DNA of 64,000 bases from HGM04593 sp045657945 (GCA_045657945.1 JAZOUB010000054.1:1-64000), one strand, 5' to 3'. Shown: positions 51,245-60,201, numbered from the stretch's first letter. The notes: generated from the sequence alone by a model not told the origin. Program-made: numbers and translations.

Positions 51245-52072
51245 ATGGGCAAAACAGTAACTACATACTTAATTGATGGAGATCCAAAGGGAACTCAATA
51301 CGCATTTATCAGTAATAAGATTTGCCAAATGTTTATTGTGCCACGTTCCAACCTCTCATATCTGAATACGCAAGAGAAGTTGCAGAAGCCGGCATTTTAT
51401 ATTTTGCTTGGCGAGGATGAGGCGACAAAACCGCAGGCATATATTGGCGAAACAGAGAACTTCCGTGAACGTGTGAAAGACCATGACAGCAAGAAGTCTT
51501 TTTGGCAAAAGGCACTTATATTCGTGTCTAAAGATGCAGACATGACCAAAGCGGATGTACAGTATTTGGAACATAAGGCAATAGCAGAGGCGAAGAAAGC
51601 AAATGTTTTTGTATTGAGCGACAATAAACAAACTCCTAAGGCTCCGAACTTACCTGAATATCAACAAGACTCAATGGATGAGTTCTTCGAGGATGTGAAG
51701 TTCTTGGCTTCATTCATAGGTTGCAATATCTTTGAGGTGTCAAAGCCCAAAGCAGAGCATCTGTTCTATACTAATGGTCGTGGTTGTGATGCTAAGGGCT
51801 TTTATAGCTCTAATGGCTTTACCGTATTAAAAGGTAGTATCATTGCTAAAACAATGGTGCCATCTTTTAACTGGAAAGAAAAACGCGAAAATATGTTGCA
51901 GGAGTACACCAAGAATGACGGTGATAAATTAATAATGACCTCTGATAAGACCTTCTCAAGTCCAAGTACTGCTGCTGATTTTTGTATTGGGAGTAGCAAC
52001 AACGGTTGGATTGTTTGGAAGGATAAAGACGGTAACACTTTGGATTCAGTTTATAGAAAACAGTTGGAATAA
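51245..52072 (+). CDS. GIY-YIG nuclease-domain protein with C-terminal DUF4357
   Basis: 275 residues. The GIY-YIG fold begins PAFYILLGEDEATKPQAYIGET (split, ~51-72), where the first tyrosine motif reads F-Y-I-L and the second Y-I-G. An Arg follows in NFRERVKDHD (~77) and a Glu in YLEHKAI (~105), the expected catalytic residues. The C-terminal DUF4357 region (~170-275: AKGFYSSNGFTVLKGSIIA) is common behind GIY-YIG domains in restriction loci. It probably acts on DNA or is a regulatory accessory of the type I system, 18 bp after hsdR. Its exact role is unknown. Confidence 0.85.
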   Translation: MGKTVTTYLIDGDPKGTQYAFISNKICQMFIVPRSNLSYLNTQEKLQKPAFYILLGEDEATKPQAYIGETENFRERVKDHDSKKSFWQKALIFVSKDADMTKADVQYLEHKAIAEAKKANVFVLSDNKQTPKAPNLPEYQQDSMDEFFEDVKFLASFIGCNIFEVSKPKAEHLFYTNGRGCDAKGFYSSNGFTVLKGSIIAKTMVPSFNWKEKRENMLQEYTKNDGDKLIMTSDKTFSSPSTAADFCIGSSNNGWIVWKDKDGNTLDSVYRKQLE

Positions 52073-52075
52073 TCT

Positions 52076-52951
52076 ATGACCAAAATATCCATTCGATTCT
52101 ACAATGACCGCGAGGTGCGCGCTGTTTGGGATGAGGAGAATTCCAAATGGTGGTTCTCGGCTATTGATATAATCCGTGCAATCAATAATGAAGCGGATTA
52201 TGTAAAGGCTGGTAACTATTGGCGCTGGCTCAAGAAGAAACTAACGGGTGATGGCGTTCAACTCGTGAGTGTCACTCACGGCTTCAAATTTGAAGCTCCA
52301 GATGGTAAGAAGCGTGTAGCTGACGCTCTTGATAATGAGTGTGTACAGATACTAGCGAAACATTATCCAAACAATAAAGCCAATGCTTTTCTTGATTGGT
52401 TTACTTATAGTGACAACACCGTTGACGGTCAAAGTCGCAAGAAGGCATATTCGTTGTTTGAGAGTGGCTTGCTGAACACAGTGGAGCCTGGTAGCATCAA
52501 GTGCCTACAACAAATTCACGCCTACCTCTTTGGTGGCTTATATGACTTTGCCGGACAGATACGCACGGTGAACATTGCCAAAGGTGGCTTCCAGTTTGCA
52601 ATGGTTCAGTTCCTTCCGCAGACACTGGCAACGATTGAGCAGATGCCCGAATCTACATTTGAGGAGATTGCCAATAAATACATAGAGATGAATATTGCAC
52701 ACCCGTTCCGTGAGGGCAATGGCCGTGCGACTCGTATTTGGCTCGATTTGATTCTCAAAAAGCAATTGCAAAAATGCGTTGATTGGAGCAAGATTGACAA
52801 GAACGACTACTTGAATGCGATGCAAAAAAGTGTTGCTGACTCGTCGGACATCAAGCGGCTGCTGGAGCATGCTTTGACCGACAAAATCAATGACCGCGAG
52901 ACATTCATGAAGGGTATTGACTATTCGTACTATTACGAGCAGGCAGAGTAG
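52076..52951 (+). CDS. BRO-N-like / Fic fusion protein
   Basis: 291 residues. The first ~105 residues (IRFYNDREVRAVWDEE, KWWFSAIDIIRAIN) match the BRO-N domain of phage-type antirepressors. The rest is a Fic/DOC domain with QIHAYLFGGLYDFAGQIR (~143) and the catalytic HPFREGNGR (His209-Arg217). Fic proteins transfer AMP or phosphate to proteins. No S/T-x3-E-G inhibitory motif was noticed. It follows the GIY-YIG gene by 3 bp, so it belongs to the operon, and could be a toxin or a modification-dependent regulator of the restriction system. Base composition is closer to the host than in hsdMSR. Confidence 0.85.
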   Translation: MTKISIRFYNDREVRAVWDEENSKWWFSAIDIIRAINNEADYVKAGNYWRWLKKKLTGDGVQLVSVTHGFKFEAPDGKKRVADALDNECVQILAKHYPNNKANAFLDWFTYSDNTVDGQSRKKAYSLFESGLLNTVEPGSIKCLQQIHAYLFGGLYDFAGQIRTVNIAKGGFQFAMVQFLPQTLATIEQMPESTFEEIANKYIEMNIAHPFREGNGRATRIWLDLILKKQLQKCVDWSKIDKNDYLNAMQKSVADSSDIKRLLEHALTDKINDRETFMKGIDYSYYYEQAE

Positions 52952-52952
52952 T

Positions 52953-53102
52953 AAATTAGACACTAATCGAACTGTAAAGAATTCCTTATTAGTTCAAACA
53001 GAGGGGTCTCGTAAGGTTGAACGAGAGGTAGAGCATTACAACCTCGATATGATTAACGCTCTAGGTTATCATACACAGCCACAAGTGGCCAAACATTTCT
53101 AA
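52953..53102 (+). pseudogene. Remnant of a RhuM-family gene
   Basis: A short open stretch encodes KNSLLVQTEGSRKV and EREVEHYNLDMINALGY, the conserved core of RhuM-type proteins (consensus ...V-E-x-Y-N-L-D-M-I-x-x-x-G-Y-R-V). The usual upstream and downstream parts are missing and the frame stops ten residues later. It marks decay at the right edge of the island, directly before the core ogt gene. Confidence 0.7.
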
Positions 53103-53111
53103 TCCAAACAC

Positions 53112-53417
53112 ATGGACATACGCAAGCAGATTGAAGAATCGACCGTTATCACTCCGTTTCAAAGGCGGGTGTATCTGGAACTGTTGAATGTTCCGGAGGG
53201 GGAGACTATCACTTATGGCGAGCTTGCAAGGCGCGTCGGGTGCCGCAGTGCACAGGCTGTGGGACAGGCGTTGAAGCGCAACCCGTTTGCACCCATGGTG
53301 CCGTGTCATCGCGTGGTGGCTGCCGACGGTTCAATAGGCGGTTACTTTGGCGAGCGCGCCGGTGAACAGATTGAGCGCAAGCGTGCGCTGATTGAGGCGG
53401 AGCGCAACGCCCAATAG
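53112..53417 (+). CDS. ogt: Methylated-DNA-protein cysteine methyltransferase (short form)
   Basis: 101 residues, only the C-terminal DNA-binding and active-site domain. The helix-turn-helix has Y-G-E-L-A-R-R and the Arg-finger region GQALKRNPF. The active cysteine is Cys65 in MVPCHRVV, followed by GGYFGE. It repairs O6-alkylguanine by suicide transfer. It is first of the core genes to the right of the island and is transcribed alone. Short forms may also act as alkyltransferase-like proteins, but this one keeps the cysteine. Confidence 0.93.
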   Translation: MDIRKQIEESTVITPFQRRVYLELLNVPEGETITYGELARRVGCRSAQAVGQALKRNPFAPMVPCHRVVAADGSIGGYFGERAGEQIERKRALIEAERNAQ

Positions 53418-53543
53418 GCCATTGACGCCGCCATCTCTTCCGTGTTTTGCCGGACGTAAACATTTGCCAAGCAAAAACAGTCTAACATGCAAAAACATTG
53501 AAAGTTTTTTGTATCTTCGCACATAATCAAGTAATGGAAAGTT

Positions 53544-54542
53544 ATGAAAGAGTATGTTGCTTCTGATGCGAGATATGCCGCTGCCAAAAAGGTTTATCGC
53601 CGTTGCGGTAACAGCGGTGTGTTGTTGCCAAAGGTGAGTCTTGGTTTCTGGCAGAACTTCGGTGCGAACGCCTCGTACGAGAATTGCCGCGACATTGTGC
53701 ATCTTGCATTCGACAACGGTGTCACTCACCTTGACCTTGCCAACAACTACGGCCCGCCTCCGGGTGCTGCCGAGGAGATGCTCGGGCGCATGCTGAAGCA
53801 GGACTTCGCATCGCACCGCGACGAGCTTTTCATTGCCACAAAAGCCGGCTATGACATGTGGCAGGGGCCTTACGGCAGCTGGGGTTCACGCAAGCACCTT
53901 ATGGCAAGCCTTGACCAGAGTCTCAAGCGCCTGCAACTCGACTATATCGACCTTTTCTACATTCACCGCTACGACCCTGTCACTCCGCTCGACGAGACAC
54001 TGCAGGCACTGGTGGATATTGTACGCGCCGGCAAGGCTCTCTACATTGGCATATCGCGCTGGCCGCTTGATGCCCTAAAGTATGCAAACGAGTTCCTGCG
54101 CAAACAGGGCGTACTGCCATTGATTTTCCAGGGACGCCTTAACCTGCTCGACCGCGCAGTGCAGGAGGAGGGAATCCCTGCCTACTGCAAGGAGAATGGC
54201 ATAGGGTTCATCTCGTTCTCGGCACTTGCACAGGGCTTGCTCACATCGCGCTACCTCAACGGCATTCCGGCAGGGTCAAGAATGACTCTTGGCGGTTCAT
54301 TGCAACAGGAAAAACTATCGCCACAGCTACTGGAATACCTGAACACACTCAACGCAATAGCCGTTGAACGCGGCGAGACACTCGCTACAATGTCACTTGC
54401 CTGGGTGCTTGCACAGGAGGGTGTGACATCGGTACTGGTGGGTGCGCGCACTCCCGAGCAGTTTGCCGAGTCCTTGCGCTGCATGGATGTAGCACAGGAG
54501 ATTTGCAAAGAACTGCCACTCTACCACCACAAGGTATTCTAA
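53544..54542 (+). CDS. Aldo/keto reductase (YghZ-like)
   Basis: 332 residues, a TIM barrel with the catalytic set Asp and Tyr in THLDLANNYGPPPG (~57-70), Lys in IATKAGYDMW (~93) and His in LFYIHRYDPVTP (~132). The GPYGSWGSRKHLMASLDQSLKRL segment (split) is characteristic of the AKR14 group (L-glyceraldehyde 3-phosphate reductase, voltage-channel beta-like). NADPH is bound through the C-terminal LVGARTPEQFAE. It reduces small aldehydes in the cytoplasm. A -7-like TATCTTCG is at 53512. Confidence 0.93.
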   Translation: MKEYVASDARYAAAKKVYRRCGNSGVLLPKVSLGFWQNFGANASYENCRDIVHLAFDNGVTHLDLANNYGPPPGAAEEMLGRMLKQDFASHRDELFIATKAGYDMWQGPYGSWGSRKHLMASLDQSLKRLQLDYIDLFYIHRYDPVTPLDETLQALVDIVRAGKALYIGISRWPLDALKYANEFLRKQGVLPLIFQGRLNLLDRAVQEEGIPAYCKENGIGFISFSALAQGLLTSRYLNGIPAGSRMTLGGSLQQEKLSPQLLEYLNTLNAIAVERGETLATMSLAWVLAQEGVTSVLVGARTPEQFAESLRCMDVAQEICKELPLYHHKVF

Positions 54543-54653
54543 TCACATTGGGGTGCAAGCCCCGATAAGACTCCGCCATCCACTAGCACAGCAATGAATG
54601 GCACCAATCACCACACATGCAACAAAGCCACAAATGACTAAATAAAAAACACA

Positions 54654-56054
54654 ATGGAAATCATATTAGCAATAATAACAGGAACAGTGCTGGGCGCTGT
54701 TGTAGGCATCGTTTTTGCACGTAGCAAAAGCAAGGAGCTACAGAACACAGCCGACAAACTCAAATGGCAGCTTGACAGCGAGAGAGCCAATGCCGAGCAG
54801 GCTGCAGTGAACTTTCAACAACAGATAGCAAGCACAAAGAGCGAGGCCAAGGAGCAGATTGAGACGATAAAGGCTGACTGCGAGAAGCGCATTGCCGAGG
54901 CAAAGAGCGACGCCGATAGACAGGCGCGTGAGGCTATGGCGGCACAGGAGAAGAGACACGAACAGGCGACAAAGGCTCAGCAGGAACTTTTTGACGAGAC
55001 AATGGCAAAGGTCACTGCACAGGTGAAGAACGCTACCGACGAGATGCTCAAACAGAGACAGAAGGAGTTTGCCGAGTCGAGCAATACCAATCTGGGACAG
55101 ATTGTGACCCCACTGCGCGAGACCATCGAGAAGATGAAGCAGACAATGAGCGACAACACCTTGAAGCATGCCGAGCTGAGCAGCGAAATGAAGGCGAACC
55201 TGGAGAACATGATGAAGCACAGCGTGGCTGCCAAGGAGAGCGCCGACGAACTTGCGCGCGTGTTCAAGCACAGGAGCAAGATACAGGGCGACTGGGGCGA
55301 GCGCGTGCTGGGCGAGTTGCTGGAGTCACAAGGCTTGACACAGGGCGTACACTACGAGACACAGGCGACCATACGCGATGCAGCCGGCAATGTGGTACGC
55401 ACCGACACCGGCGGTAACCTGCGCCCCGATGTGATAATGCACATTGACAACAACCGCGAGATTATCATTGACTCAAAGGTGTCACTGACAGCCTTCATGG
55501 ACTACATAAATGCCGAGAACGAGGACGACCGCCAAAAGCACCTAAAAGCACATATCGATAGCATACAGAAGCATGTGAAGGAGTTGTCGAAGAAGGACTA
55601 CTCGTCATACATCAAGGCTCCGAAGGTGAAGATGGACTATGTTATAATGTTCGTGCCACACACCGGTGCATTGTGGACTGCGCTCAACGCACAGCCCGAC
55701 CTGTGGCGCAAGGCTATGGAGATGAACGTGTTCATTGCCGACGAGCAGACACTCTTTGCAGCATTGAGAATGATTAACCTCACATGGACCCACATTGCAC
55801 AGGCCGAGAACCACGAGAAGGTATATGAGCTTGCAAATGAACTGCTCGACAGGGTGGGCAAGTTCATGAAGAGCTATGAAAGCATCGGCAAGGCGATAAA
55901 GAGCGCACAGGATGCATACGACGAGGGAGGCAAGAAACTGACTCCCGGCGGACAGAGCATAATACAGACCTGTGCAAAGCTCGAGAAACTGGGTGCGAAG
56001 CAGAACAGCAAGAACCCTATCAGGCAGCTCGATTCGGCAACGGGGATAGAATAA
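54654..56054 (+). CDS. rmuC: DNA recombination protein RmuC
   Basis: 466 residues. One membrane helix lies at the N-terminus (~3-21), then a long coiled coil (~25-200) and the RmuC nuclease-like domain (~205-410), with GDWGERVLGELLESQGL, RPDVIMHIDNNREIIIDSKVSL (split) and the KVKMDYVIMFVP block. RmuC limits inversions at short inverted repeats in E. coli, which is of interest next to repeat-rich loci. Convergent with the dipeptidase fusion, 6 bp apart. Confidence 0.95.
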   Translation: MEIILAIITGTVLGAVVGIVFARSKSKELQNTADKLKWQLDSERANAEQAAVNFQQQIASTKSEAKEQIETIKADCEKRIAEAKSDADRQAREAMAAQEKRHEQATKAQQELFDETMAKVTAQVKNATDEMLKQRQKEFAESSNTNLGQIVTPLRETIEKMKQTMSDNTLKHAELSSEMKANLENMMKHSVAAKESADELARVFKHRSKIQGDWGERVLGELLESQGLTQGVHYETQATIRDAAGNVVRTDTGGNLRPDVIMHIDNNREIIIDSKVSLTAFMDYINAENEDDRQKHLKAHIDSIQKHVKELSKKDYSSYIKAPKVKMDYVIMFVPHTGALWTALNAQPDLWRKAMEMNVFIADEQTLFAALRMINLTWTHIAQAENHEKVYELANELLDRVGKFMKSYESIGKAIKSAQDAYDEGGKKLTPGGQSIIQTCAKLEKLGAKQNSKNPIRQLDSATGIE

Positions 56055-56060
56055 CAATGC

Positions 56061-57827
56061 TTATATGCCGGCAGCCTGTACCTGTTGCATGACACGCAGC
56101 CAATTGCCTCCCCATATCTTCTCAATATCGACAGCGCTGTAGCCACGGCGCAACAGTTCGCGTGTGATGTTGCGCAGCTGTGATGCCGATGAACAGCCCT
56201 GCACCTTGCCGTCGCCGTCGAAGTCGGTACCTATTCCCACATGGTCAATTCCGGCTACCTCCATTGCATGCTGCAGGTGGAGCAGGAAATCATCGAGCGT
56301 TGCATCACCCTCTTTGCGCAGGAAACCGCTGTACATTGTCACCTGCACCACTCCACCCTTGGCTGCGAGCGCACGCATCTGCTCATCGGTGAGGTTGCGC
56401 GGATGGTCGCACAATGCACGGCACGACGAGTGCGAGCAGACAACCGGCAACGCGCTACATTCAAGCACTTGCCAGAATGTGCTCTCTGCAGCATGGGACA
56501 AGTCAATCATCATTCCCACACGGTTCATTTCGGCAACCACATCCCTGCCAAAGGCGCTGAGACCGCCATGTTCGGCATTGCCGCGAGCCGAGTCGCAGAT
56601 GTCGTTGTCGCCATTGTGGCACAGTGTCATATACACCACTCCACCACGGCGCAGGCGTTCTATGTTCTTTATATCAAGCCCTATTGCATAGCCGTTCTCA
56701 ACGCCAAGCATAATTGCGCGCTTGCCCTCTCTCTTCAAATCATACAGTTCCTTTGGTGTGCAGCAGAGCGACACTGCCGTGGCATTGTCGGCAACATTTG
56801 TAGCCACCCACGCAAGCAATGCATCGGCCTTTGCGGTAGCCTGCGCAAGCGACTCTGCATCACGCGCGCCCTGCGGAATGTATGCCACCATTGTGGTTGC
56901 ATCGAGCAGCCCCTCGTTCATTTTGTGAAGATCGACAAGCGCCACATCATCGCGCGTGCCAAGTCTGTAGCCGGTTTCGGCAAGCATCGGGGTGTCGCAA
57001 TGCGAGTCTATTGTCAACATCTTCCCATGCAGTTCATTGACACGGGCATAGAGCGCAGCCTCATCGACAAGCCAACGGAAAAGCGGCATCATACACTCGT
57101 CTCCGTTCATGATGAACGACTCGGGATGCCACTGCACGCCTATTATGCTGCGGCCGTCGATAGCCTCAATGCCTTCGATAACGCCGTCGGGCGAAGTGGC
57201 AACAACCTCAAAGCCGCTTGGCACGCGGCTCACCGCCTGATGATGGAAGGTATTCACAGCAAGTTCGTGACCACCAAAGATACGGGCAAGGCGACTGCCG
57301 GGCTTCATCGCCACATCGTGAGTCGCAACACCACGCTCCACAGGTTCCTGGTCATGGTTGAGCAACTGCTGCCCCAAGGCGGCATAGATGTCCTGATGCA
57401 CCGAACCGCCAAAAGCGGCTGCTATCGTCTGCACACCACGGCAGATGCCTAGTATCGGCAGGCAACGGGCATCGGCTAGCAGGGCAAGAAGCAGCTCCTG
57501 CTCATCGCGTCTTGGGTTAATACCATGCAACAGCGAATAGTCGGGTTCCTCGTTCATGTAACGGGGGTCTATGTCGGCACCGCCACTTAGCAACACGGCA
57601 TCGACACGCGAGAGTGTCTCAATGAGAGCCTCGCGCGTAGCGTAAGGTGGAATGAGAAGCGGAACGCCGCCGGCCTCGAGCACCGAGCGGTAATAGGCCT
57701 CGGCAAGGGTAGCCTTGCCGTCGGCAAAATTGGCGGTGATGCCAACAACCGGGCGACGGGCGCATATTGGATAACTGCTGTGCAGGGCACGGAACTCACC
57801 ATTTATGTCGAATATGTCTGTCTGCAT
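56061..57827 (-). CDS. Fusion of a class I glutamine-amidotransferase-like hydrolase and a membrane dipeptidase
   Basis: 588 residues from the ATG at 57827; a TTG 15 bp earlier is rejected. Residues ~20-260 are a PuuD-type gamma-glutamyl hydrolase: VVGITANF, nucleophile in ILGICRGVQ (Cys ~140), and GVQWHPE (His/Glu). Residues ~265-588 are a renal-dipeptidase-type (M19) enzyme: metal ligands in IDSHCDTP (~270), VENGY, LSHAAEST, and VCSHSSCRALCDHPRN (~465). One half could free a gamma-glutamyl amine and the other cleave a dipeptide, for example in handling glutathione-like or cross-bridge peptides (inference). No signal peptide is seen. Confidence 0.88.
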   Translation of the reverse strand: MQTDIFDINGEFRALHSSYPICARRPVVGITANFADGKATLAEAYYRSVLEAGGVPLLIPPYATREALIETLSRVDAVLLSGGADIDPRYMNEEPDYSLLHGINPRRDEQELLLALLADARCLPILGICRGVQTIAAAFGGSVHQDIYAALGQQLLNHDQEPVERGVATHDVAMKPGSRLARIFGGHELAVNTFHHQAVSRVPSGFEVVATSPDGVIEGIEAIDGRSIIGVQWHPESFIMNGDECMMPLFRWLVDEAALYARVNELHGKMLTIDSHCDTPMLAETGYRLGTRDDVALVDLHKMNEGLLDATTMVAYIPQGARDAESLAQATAKADALLAWVATNVADNATAVSLCCTPKELYDLKREGKRAIMLGVENGYAIGLDIKNIERLRRGGVVYMTLCHNGDNDICDSARGNAEHGGLSAFGRDVVAEMNRVGMMIDLSHAAESTFWQVLECSALPVVCSHSSCRALCDHPRNLTDEQMRALAAKGGVVQVTMYSGFLRKEGDATLDDFLLHLQHAMEVAGIDHVGIGTDFDGDGKVQGCSSASQLRNITRELLRRGYSAVDIEKIWGGNWLRVMQQVQAAGI

Positions 57828-57905
57828 AGTTTTTAAAAACAAAGGACACCCGCACTTTCATTGAAAAAACACGGGTGTCACTATTGTGGAATATCTTTAT
57901 TCTTG

Positions 57906-58373
57906 TTACTCCATTGGCATGTTGCGCTTGATGCTGTGGGCAAGCACAATCATTGTCTCGGTGCTGACAACGCCGGGGATTTCCTGTACACGGCCATTGA
58001 GCAACTGCATGAGGTGCTCATTGTCGTTTGAGTACATCTTTGCAAGGATTGAGTAGGGGCCGGTTGTGTAGCAGCACTCTACCACCTCGGGTATCTCGCG
58101 CAGGCGCTCTACCACCTCCTTGTACATTGAACCGCGCTCAAGACGGATACCGATGTAGGTACAGGTCTTGTAGCCAAGACGGCGCACGTCGATCTCGTAG
58201 CATGAACCCGAGATAATGCCCATGTCAATGAGGTGCTGTACACGAAGGTGGATTGCAGCACGTGACACGCCGCACAGCTCCGCTACGTTGCGGAATGGAA
58301 TTCGTGCATCCTTTGAGATGATGCTCAATATCTTAAGGTCAAGTGCATCGACCTTGCATTCTAAGTTTTTCAT
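57906..58373 (-). CDS. Lrp/AsnC-family transcriptional regulator
   Basis: 155 residues. The N-terminal helix-turn-helix (DLKILSIISKDARIPFRNVAELCGVSRAAIHLRVQHL, split, ~10-50) is followed by an asnC-type ligand domain (~65-150: GIRLERGSMYKEVVERLREI). It responds to an amino acid or its derivative and controls transport or metabolism genes. It lies between the FKBP genes and the dipeptidase fusion on the same strand. Confidence 0.92.
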   Translation of the reverse strand: MKNLECKVDALDLKILSIISKDARIPFRNVAELCGVSRAAIHLRVQHLIDMGIISGSCYEIDVRRLGYKTCTYIGIRLERGSMYKEVVERLREIPEVVECCYTTGPYSILAKMYSNDNEHLMQLLNGRVQEIPGVVSTETMIVLAHSIKRNMPME

Positions 58374-58419
58374 ATTTTTGGTCAGTTATAAGTAGTTGTT
58401 TTAATATTGTATGTGTCTG

Positions 58420-59280
58420 TTATTTCACTATTCTCACAATCTCAAGATCATAGACGATTGCGCTGTATGGCGGTACTTTTTCAGCACCTTTCTCGCCATA
58501 GGCTCTCTGCCATGGCAGGTAAACCTTACACTTGGTACCGACAGGCAATGATGTCACTGCATCAACAAGTCCCGGCAATAAAGTAGCGACTTTGGCCTCA
58601 ACAACCTCGCCACGTGAACTGTCAAATGTATTTCCGTTGATGAATGAAGCCTTGTAGATGTAGCCGATAGTGTCGGCAAGTGCAGGTGTCTCGCCATCGC
58701 CCTTGCTCTCAATCTTTACAGGAATACCACATTCCAGAGCCTCAACTCCACCACGCGATTTTATCTTCTCAATAAACGCCTCGCTTGGTTTGCGGAAAAG
58801 GACAACATTGTAATAGTCTAGCGCCTGGGGCAAAGACATTTCAAGTTTTTCATTGGTTGCCATTGCCTTCATACCCTCGACAAGCCTGCTTTTGTCAATC
58901 TTCTTTGCAGAGTCACTATGCGAGATTACATATTCAATCTTTTCAAGCTCCTCCATGGCTATTGCACCCTCGATGACGCCATTGGCATAGGCAATGGCCT
59001 CGGGAGAGTCATTGGACGGAAAGGCATCGCACACGCCCTTGACAAAGAGTTTCTTCTCGGCATCAGACATATCCCATTCGGCCATTACGTATGGAATTTC
59101 CCTTGCGATAATTATTCCCACGGCATAGGACAACGAATCATCCACGGCAACCGTGTTTTTGTTCTCAGACATAGGTTCGGCCTGTCCCTTACCCTCGCGA
59201 GGCATGAATAGCAAACCGACAGCCAGGTACAGCACCAAAGTCGCGGCAATCACCCAAAGAGCCTTGTTACCTTTTTTCAT
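58420..59280 (-). CDS. Membrane-anchored FKBP-type peptidyl-prolyl isomerase
   Basis: 286 residues from the ATG at 59280; an upstream TTG is rejected. A single N-terminal membrane helix (ALWVIAATLVLYLAVGLLF) anchors it facing the periplasm. A helical FKBP-N dimerisation domain (~40-150) precedes the FKBP domain (~190-286). The latter keeps NGNTFDSSRGEV, PLGLV-like LLPGLVDAV, CKVYLPWQRAYGEKG and PPYSAIVYDLEIVRI. It catalyses proline isomerisation in envelope proteins. It follows the next FKBP gene by 9 bp, so the two are an operon. Confidence 0.92.
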   Translation of the reverse strand: MKKGNKALWVIAATLVLYLAVGLLFMPREGKGQAEPMSENKNTVAVDDSLSYAVGIIIAREIPYVMAEWDMSDAEKKLFVKGVCDAFPSNDSPEAIAYANGVIEGAIAMEELEKIEYVISHSDSAKKIDKSRLVEGMKAMATNEKLEMSLPQALDYYNVVLFRKPSEAFIEKIKSRGGVEALECGIPVKIESKGDGETPALADTIGYIYKASFINGNTFDSSRGEVVEAKVATLLPGLVDAVTSLPVGTKCKVYLPWQRAYGEKGAEKVPPYSAIVYDLEIVRIVK

Positions 59281-59289
59281 TGCAGTCAA

Positions 59290-59874
59290 TCAAAGAACCT
59301 TAATCAACTCTACATCGAAAATAAGCGCGCTGTAAGGAGGGATCATCTCACCTGCACCGTGCTCGCCGTATGCCATGTCGTAAGGGATGTAAAGACGCCA
59401 CTTGGCTCCCTCCTGCATCAACTGGAGAGCCTCGACCCACCCCTTGATTACCTGGTTTACACCAAATACAGCAGGCTCACCACGCTTGATTGAGCTGTCG
59501 AAAATTGTACCGTCGATGAGTGTTCCCTCATAGTGGCACTGTACACGATCTGTCGCCGATGGCTTCTTGCCGTTACCGGCTGTGATAACCTCATACTGTA
59601 AACCGCTTGGCAACACTGTAACGCCCTCTTTCTTTGCATTCTCGGCAAGGAAAGCCTCGCCACTTGCCTTGTTCTGAGTGTAAGCCTCCTCGGCCAACTT
59701 GCGGAAGTGCTCGTTGACAACCGTCTGTGCCTCGGAGTGTGACATCTCGGGCTTAGCGCCTGTGAGCACATCCTTGAGACCCTTGACAAAGTCCTCGACA
59801 TTCATATCCTGAACACCCATTGAAAGCAGATTCTGACCTATTCCCATTCCAAGGCCATAACTAAATTTATCCAT
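59290..59874 (-). CDS. FKBP-type peptidyl-prolyl cis-trans isomerase
   Basis: 194 residues with no signal peptide. The N-terminal dimerisation domain (~1-75) is followed by the FKBP domain (~95-194): VQCHYEGTLIDGTIFDSS, GWVEALQLMQEGAKWRLYIP (split) and AYGEHGAGEMIPPYSALIFDVEL. It is a Mip/FkpA-type folding catalyst, here probably cytoplasmic, and the first gene of the pair. Its leader has a 14-bp perfect palindrome. Confidence 0.93.
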   Translation of the reverse strand: MDKFSYGLGMGIGQNLLSMGVQDMNVEDFVKGLKDVLTGAKPEMSHSEAQTVVNEHFRKLAEEAYTQNKASGEAFLAENAKKEGVTVLPSGLQYEVITAGNGKKPSATDRVQCHYEGTLIDGTIFDSSIKRGEPAVFGVNQVIKGWVEALQLMQEGAKWRLYIPYDMAYGEHGAGEMIPPYSALIFDVELIKVL

Positions 59875-60201
59875 GTTTCTTTATTTTATGATATTATGTA
59901 TATTTCTGTCATTTTGCCAACGTCCAACTTTGCATGCAAAGCAAATATCAGCCGGGCGAAGATACAATTATTATTCATATTGCAAGCACAAAACGCATAT
60001 TTTTTTCAAAAAAACAATATTTTTTTCGTCAAACGCTACTTTTTGTCATTTTTACATTTTGTCAACAGAAAAAAGACGACGGAACAGGCATGATATATTA
60101 TTTTTAATATAAAAATATATTGCAATAGTAGTGAAAGCTCAATTTATTTCCATAACTTTGTAACAATAGTGCAATATCGTTTTTTCAAACCCGTTTAAAA
60201 G
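59875..60201. other. 327-bp AT-rich divergent promoter region
   Basis: Contains a 14-bp perfect palindrome, CTTTGCATGCAAAG (59928-59941), in the FKBP leader. A minus-strand promoter follows: TTG 59985-59983, 18-bp spacer, TATCTTCG 59964-59957. There are poly-A/T inverted runs around 60000-60030 and 60094-60122, and a plus-strand -7 box TAACTTTG (60153-60160) before the 60202 gene. No further gene was seen. Confidence 0.65.

Noticed and set aside
56241..57452. A 403-residue plus-strand frame within the amidotransferase/dipeptidase fusion
   Set aside because: Antisense shadow of a gene whose motifs are all intact; no start context or domain supports it.
57845..57879. A terminator between the Lrp gene and the amidotransferase/dipeptidase fusion
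   Set aside because: GACACCCG/CGGGTGTC pair, but the T run lies in the loop rather than after the stem, so it does not look like a functional rho-independent terminator.
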